Positions 53,831 through 57,133 of a stretch of DNA of 57,133 bases are shown here, in pieces. A program made the translations under genes and the position numbers. Below the pieces are notes generated by a model that saw only the letters and a list, made by a program, of their open reading frames with translations, did not search any database and was not told the origin of the DNA. The DNA is from Catenulispora sp. MAP5-51 (GTDB taxonomy: Bacteria; Actinomycetota; Actinomycetes; Streptomycetales; Catenulisporaceae). Where the stretch lies: the NCBI RefSeq assembly GCF_041261205.1, contig NZ_JBGCCH010000047.1, positions 1 through 57,133 on the forward strand, read 5' to 3'. Each line of letters opens with the position of its first letter. Position 1 is the first letter of the stretch.

Positions 53831-53992
53831 ATGTCGGTTCGTCCCCGTCCTGGCGCCGAGGTCCCGGAGCTGGCCGCGCGGGTGGCTCGTGCCGCCACCC
53901 CGAAAGGCACCACCGGGATGTGGCCGCGTGACCGGCCCAAGGGCTTGTGGAGCGATGAGGACTTCGCCGGTTGGCATCCGCGTGACGGCCGT
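53831..53992 (+). pseudogene. N-terminal fragment of an IS1182-type transposase
   Basis: MSVRPRPGAEVPELAARVAR, AATPKGTTGMWPRDRPKGLW and SDEDFAGWHPRDGR match the start of IS1182-family transposases. The rest of the gene is absent. Confidence 0.65.
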
Positions 53993-54042
53993 GTGGTGGT
54001 CAGAGACTCGGCCACCGGGGTTGACCTGGGCCGGGAACGGGA

Positions 54043-54306
54043 TCACGTTTCCGTGGCCACCATGTCCAGCTCCACCGCGCCCATCTCGAACCGCACCTTG
54101 CTGGAAGCCCCGCCGGCCAGCGCCTCCTCAATCCCGGCCCGAATGGTCCCGCGTAGAATCAAACCGGAGATCTTGTGCCACAAGCTTGCATGATCTGTCG
54201 CGGCCGTCAGGTCCGTGGCGAACTCCGGCTGCTGCAAGTAGCCCTGCGGCGCGGCGTAGACCGCCGCAAGACCAGCGCGCGGCTGCCCGACGATCGTGTC
54301 CTGCAA
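54043..54306 (-). CDS. Short conserved-looking helical protein or fragment
   Basis: About 87 residues: AVYAAPQGYLQQPEFATDL, AATDHASLWHKISGLILRG, IRAGIEEALAGGASSKVRFE, ending GAVELDMVATET. The end recalls small effector-associated domains (Trypco2/Pepco type) of actinobacterial conflict proteins, but this is a weak resemblance. The only initiator is a TTG, so it may be the C-terminal remnant of a longer gene. It lies between two transposase remnants. Confidence 0.4.
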   Translation of the reverse strand: MQDTIVGQPRAGLAAVYAAPQGYLQQPEFATDLTAATDHASLWHKISGLILRGTIRAGIEEALAGGASSKVRFEMGAVELDMVATET

Positions 54307-54328
54307 CAGTCATGTGCCCCGGCTGTCG

Positions 54329-54511
54329 TCAAAGGTGGCCTCTACGGTCGACCGGTAAAGCAGGTCGACAAGCGGCTTTCACGATGCCGCTCACGCTCAC
54401 TCCGCGGAAACGCCGGTAACCCCAGGTGCCGTTCTCCCGCGCTAAGCGCAACACCAGCCGCCGGATCGAGGCCACCGTCCGCCTTCTCGGCACCCACAAG
54501 TACAAAGCCAT
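54329..54511 (-). pseudogene. Transposase fragment
   Basis: IRRLVLRLARENGTWGYRRF is the conserved segment ahead of the rve core in the same transposase type as the remnant at 51440-51900. The frame dies soon after, near the 54313 boundary. Confidence 0.65.
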
Positions 54512-54558
54512 AACTCACCGAGCCTCTGATGAGGCCTGATTCACACGGGGCAGTACAA

Positions 54559-55500
54559 CTAGGGTTCCAGTTCCCACCGGTCCTGAGCGCGCGGCAATGC
54601 GGCACTACCAGCCGTTACTCGATACAAGCCTGGTTCGAGCTCCTGCGAAATCTCCCGAAGGTAATCCTCCCACTCGGACGGCCAGTTGGTCTCGCTGTTC
54701 CAGATGACGCCGCTCATCTCGATCTCGCTCAGGTCCGCAGAGCGGAGATCGGCGCCGGCGAAGTCGCTCAAGGCGGCCCGAGTCCGGTCGATCGCGTCCT
54801 TCGCTTTGCGGGACTGCCGACCGACGGCGGTCCAGCTCCGGCCGGTGAGCACGGCGAGGGTCGGTTCCAGAAGTACCGCGTCCAAGCTGCCGGAAGGGTC
54901 CAGGCCGTCTTCGCCGCCGACGCGCTCAAACTCCCGGCGCGCCTCGTCGATGACGTCGAGCGCGTCGTCGACCACCGCGATCCTGGCCAGGACGTCCTCC
55001 AGCGCGGCGGGACCGATGCCCAGCAGATCATCGCTGTGCAGCAGGCCATCGATGACATTGGCGATGCCGTCCATGGCCGTCCTGGCCCGGGCGACGGCGT
55101 CGAAGGTCTTGTTCAGCGCGGCGACGACCCGTCCGAAGTAGTAGTCGTCCGGCGGAGGACTCGACCCGCTCCGCCGTGCCGAACAGTAGTCCTGGACATC
55201 GCGGATGCCCATCTCCAGATCGTCGAAAGCTTGGCCGAGATCCGCGAGCATCGGCGAGATCCGTCCGTAGATCTCCAGCCGTACCGCGTCCTCAGCCTCA
55301 TCGGCGGCATGGCTGATGGCCAGACTGAGTCCTTCGGCGGAACCCTGGAGGCGAACCAGCTCTGGCTTTCCCCGCCAGTTCCCGCCGATAGCTTTCAGGT
55401 ATCCGGCGAACGTGCTGGACTCGCCTTCGACAGGCTGGAATGCGGGTGTCCGACGAGACAGAACAGCGACGACCTGGCCCGCGAAGGAGTCGGCACGCAT
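54559..55500 (-). CDS. Hypothetical helical protein with a C-terminal pentapeptide-like tail
   Basis: 313 residues, mostly alpha-helical (PMLADLGQAFDDLEMGIRDV, RVVAALNKTFDAVARARTAM, ARIAVVDDALDVIDEARREF). The tail shows A(D/N)L-type pentapeptide-like steps (FAGADLRSADLSEIEMSGVI) followed by NSETNWPSEWEDYLREISQ and GLYRV, a recurrent C-terminal signature in actinobacterial conflict or scaffold proteins (from memory, no search run). ATG 55500 has GAAGGAG seven bases upstream and shares its A with the TGA of the preceding gene (TGATG), so it is translationally coupled to the membrane protein gene. Confidence 0.78.
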   Translation of the reverse strand: MRADSFAGQVVAVLSRRTPAFQPVEGESSTFAGYLKAIGGNWRGKPELVRLQGSAEGLSLAISHAADEAEDAVRLEIYGRISPMLADLGQAFDDLEMGIRDVQDYCSARRSGSSPPPDDYYFGRVVAALNKTFDAVARARTAMDGIANVIDGLLHSDDLLGIGPAALEDVLARIAVVDDALDVIDEARREFERVGGEDGLDPSGSLDAVLLEPTLAVLTGRSWTAVGRQSRKAKDAIDRTRAALSDFAGADLRSADLSEIEMSGVIWNSETNWPSEWEDYLREISQELEPGLYRVTAGSAALPRAQDRWELEP

Positions 55501-56087
55501 CACCCATCTCCTTCGTTGTCACTCACGAGCATAGGAGTGCCGCGATAGTCGAGCTGATAGCTCGCCGTGTTCTGGATGGTCCGATCGATCGGCTGCGGTG
55601 CCGAAGGTGCAGTCGTGAGCGCGATCGACTTCGTCAGCTGCCCGACGATTGTCGGCGCCGCCGCACCCACACCGAGCGCGCCGAGCGGCCCCGATATCTG
55701 TCCCGTGGACGCCGCAGCCCAGGCCAGCCCGGCGCCGATGAGCAGCCGGATGATCTCCCCAACCAGGTAGCCCCGTAGCCCGACCTCGGCCGGGTCCAGC
55801 GCGCTGTTGTCTTTGGGCGGCTGCCACGGCCAACGGCCGTCACGGCGTAGGAGGGAGTAGAATTCCAACCCCTCGACCGCGAAGCCGCCGAATAGACCCC
55901 AGAGTCCGGCCGTGAGCCCCAGCATGAGAAGACCGTAGCCGCTCAGGGTGAATCTGTGAACTGATACGAGCGGTCGAGATTCCGGCCATGAGGTGGAAGC
56001 CGCGGGACTACGGGCAACCCCCACAGGCAGCGCATCTCGTCGCAGCACCGGCTTTGACTCATTAGCCTGATTCCACAGCTGCTCCAC
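55500..56087 (-). CDS. Hypothetical membrane protein coupled to the helical protein
   Basis: 195 residues with two to three membrane helices: SGYGLLMLGLTAGLWGLFGG (~47-67), LVGEIIRLLIGAGLAWAAAS, and LGALGVGAAAPTIVGQL. The segment FYSLLRRDGRWPWQPPKD lies between the first two. No family recognised. GTG 56087 has AGGG seven bases upstream. It is first of a two-gene operon with the protein at 54559-55500. Confidence 0.75.
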   Translation of the reverse strand: MEQLWNQANESKPVLRRDALPVGVARSPAASTSWPESRPLVSVHRFTLSGYGLLMLGLTAGLWGLFGGFAVEGLEFYSLLRRDGRWPWQPPKDNSALDPAEVGLRGYLVGEIIRLLIGAGLAWAAASTGQISGPLGALGVGAAAPTIVGQLTKSIALTTAPSAPQPIDRTIQNTASYQLDYRGTPMLVSDNEGDG

Positions 56088-56449
56088 ACCGTGGCCCTAA
56101 ATCACGCCGCCATCGACACCGGACCGGCCGCGGCCTGGTTCACCATCGAAGACCTCGAGGACCTGGTCCACCGATGTAGCGTCGACGGCTCAGTCAACAA
56201 GGCTTTCGCCCGCATCACCCGCACCGCACTCGCCTTCCGGACCCATGGCTACGAAGGCATACACTCATCGACTGGCCGAGCAAACAGCCGGCGGCAGCTC
56301 TGCCATCGACCAAGACCGCCTAAAACAGGACAACCCAGCGACGGACTTTCGGAGACGGACGGACAAGACCAAATGCCCTTTATGCCAAGGCCCGCCAAGC
56401 CCAAAGGGATCGCGCCGCTGCGGCTAGGCAAGCCAGCAGGTCAGAGACT

Positions 56450-56540
56450 GTACTCCCCGCGCTTGCGGGGGTGATCCCGCCTCGGTCGTGGTCTTGCCGT
56501 TGGAGACGACGTGCTTCCCCGCGCGTGCGGGGCTGATCCC
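56450..56540 (+). CRISPR. Two-repeat, type I-E-like CRISPR remnant
   Basis: Two ~29-nt repeats at 56450-56478 and 56512-56540. Both contain CCCCGCGC-TGCGGGG with flanking CT and TGATCCC, the palindromic core of actinobacterial type I-E repeats. They differ at several bases. One spacer of ~33 nt separates them, giving a period of ~62, close to the 61 usual for I-E. A possible second spacer follows 56541, but no third repeat is seen. No cas genes in the window. Confidence 0.65.
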
Positions 56541-56769
56541 ACATGATCTTCCATGGCCGCCAGGTTGCCGAAGCCAACCAAGATCGGCAACATCGAAGCA
56601 TGTGGATGCCAACCAGCCCAACCTTTTCTGGGCACCCGCAGGTCTGTCGCTCGGGGCCACTTGGGGGCCACACCGGATGCACGATCATGAACGACCCGCC
56701 GGTGGACACTCGCTACACCCTGCCGTCCAAGGAGGCATAGCGTGCGTGACGTGCGGAAACAGCTGCCGC

Positions 56770-56819
56770 ATGGACCTGGGGGTCAAGGGGTCGCAGGTTC
56801 AAATCCTGTCAGCCAGACG
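56770..56819 (+). other. tRNA 3'-half-like sequence, possible attachment-site scar
   Basis: GGGGGTCAAGGGGTCGCAGG followed by TTCAAATCCTGTCAGCCAGA has a T-arm: stem GCAGG (56793-56797), TTCAAAT loop, CCTGT (56805-56809). No matching 5' half (acceptor, D-arm, anticodon arm) is apparent upstream. Partial tRNA 3' ends mark att sites of tyrosine-integrase elements. Confidence 0.5.
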
Positions 56820-56835
56820 GTAACGCCGCAGGTCA

Positions 56836-56867
56836 GGGCCTCAATCCGAGGGATCGGATTGAGGCCC
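56836..56867. terminator. Perfect 14-bp hairpin after the tRNA-like fragment
   Basis: GGGCCTCAATCCGA (56836-56849), GGGA loop, TCGGATTGAGGCCC (56854-56867), followed by TTGATATGTTTT. Reads as an intrinsic terminator on the plus strand, as often found behind tRNA genes. Confidence 0.75.
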
Positions 56868-56880
56868 TTGATATGTTTTG

Positions 56881-57074
56881 GGCCAATTCAAGGCCCCCAA
56901 TTGGCCCCCAGAGCGGCTAGTCTAATCACCCGCTGGTGGGCGGCGCCTCTTCAGCCCGGAGCGGCGAGCTCCGGCGCAGACGCAGGTGTCTCAATCACCG
57001 TCAACGCTGCCACCCGCCGTAGGACTCGATCGTCGGCGCTAGTGCAGCGCCGCGTTGATTCTTCGGGGGTTTGA
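56881..57074. other. Short non-coding region
   Basis: Contains an inverted GGGCCAATT/AATTGGCCC pair at about 56881-56907. Nothing else is recognised. Confidence 0.45.
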
Positions 57075-57133
57075 TCAGGCTGTCGGTTCGCCGAGGTAGA
57101 GCCCGGCAGCGCAGTCGAGGGCGGCTTCCGGGG
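57075..57133 (-). CDS. C-terminal end of an unknown gene, cut by the window edge
   Basis: The minus strand reads ...PEAALDCAAGLYLGEPTA followed by TGA at 57075-57077. The frame is open to the window end. Too short to identify. Confidence 0.35.
   Translation of the reverse strand, partial: PEAALDCAAGLYLGEPTA

Noticed and set aside
56091-56474. Plus-strand frame leading into the CRISPR-like repeats
   Set aside because: The frame runs into the repeat and has no domain. Possibly a relic, but not supportable as a gene.

Overview
The window is high-GC DNA from an actinomycete. Evidence includes GC-rich third codon positions, GTG starts, LacI-controlled ABC sugar operons without a local ATPase gene, LAxTG-type wall sorting, Ser/Thr/Pro-rich linkers and a very large secreted carbohydrate-active enzyme set with ricin-type lectin modules. 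The style resembles Catenulispora/Streptomyces-like soil actinomycetes, but the species is not proven from the sequence.

Layout. 1-1513: the 3' part of an IS3-family transposase, then non-coding DNA with three copies of a ~70-bp repeat. 1514-5635: an ECF sigma factor, a small membrane protein, a convergent ECF sigma factor fused through a membrane helix to a CAP domain, and a frameshifted XRE/TPR regulator. 5889-10169: a secreted neprosin-like protein with a decayed tandem copy, a GGDEF diguanylate cyclase and a wall-anchored metzincin protease. 10467-22009: a sugar utilisation locus. A binding protein, two permeases, a cytoplasmic GH29 fucosidase and a large secreted enzyme run leftward. A LacI regulator and a cytoplasmic GH36 alpha-galactosidase run rightward. 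Near-identical operators lie in both divergent promoter regions.

22422-39655: six leftward secreted enzymes: a GH141-like beta-helix protein, GH20, GH29, GH59, GH65 and GH3. Five of the six end in ricin-type lectin modules. Upstream lie a decayed F5/8 type C module and a DasR-like site. 41096-46404: a second convergent ECF pair, this time with one sigma factor fused to an extracellular ricin-like domain, followed by a decayed ricin module and another ricin-tagged secreted protein. 46691-51378: an ABM-like protein, a WD40-like protein and a HEAT-like repeat protein. 51440-57133: a mosaic of transposase remnants, an ECF/anti-sigma-like pair, a two-gene membrane/helical system, a two-repeat type I-E-like CRISPR remnant, and a tRNA 3'-half with a strong hairpin that may be an integration scar.

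How the parts may work together (inference): secreted ricin-tagged hydrolases strip fucose, N-acetylhexosamine, galactose and glucose from complex glycans. The ABC importer and the intracellular GH29/GH36 enzymes take up and finish the oligosaccharides under LacI control. The transmembrane sigma-ricin fusion, built with the same kind of lectin module, is a candidate glycan sensor for this regulon.
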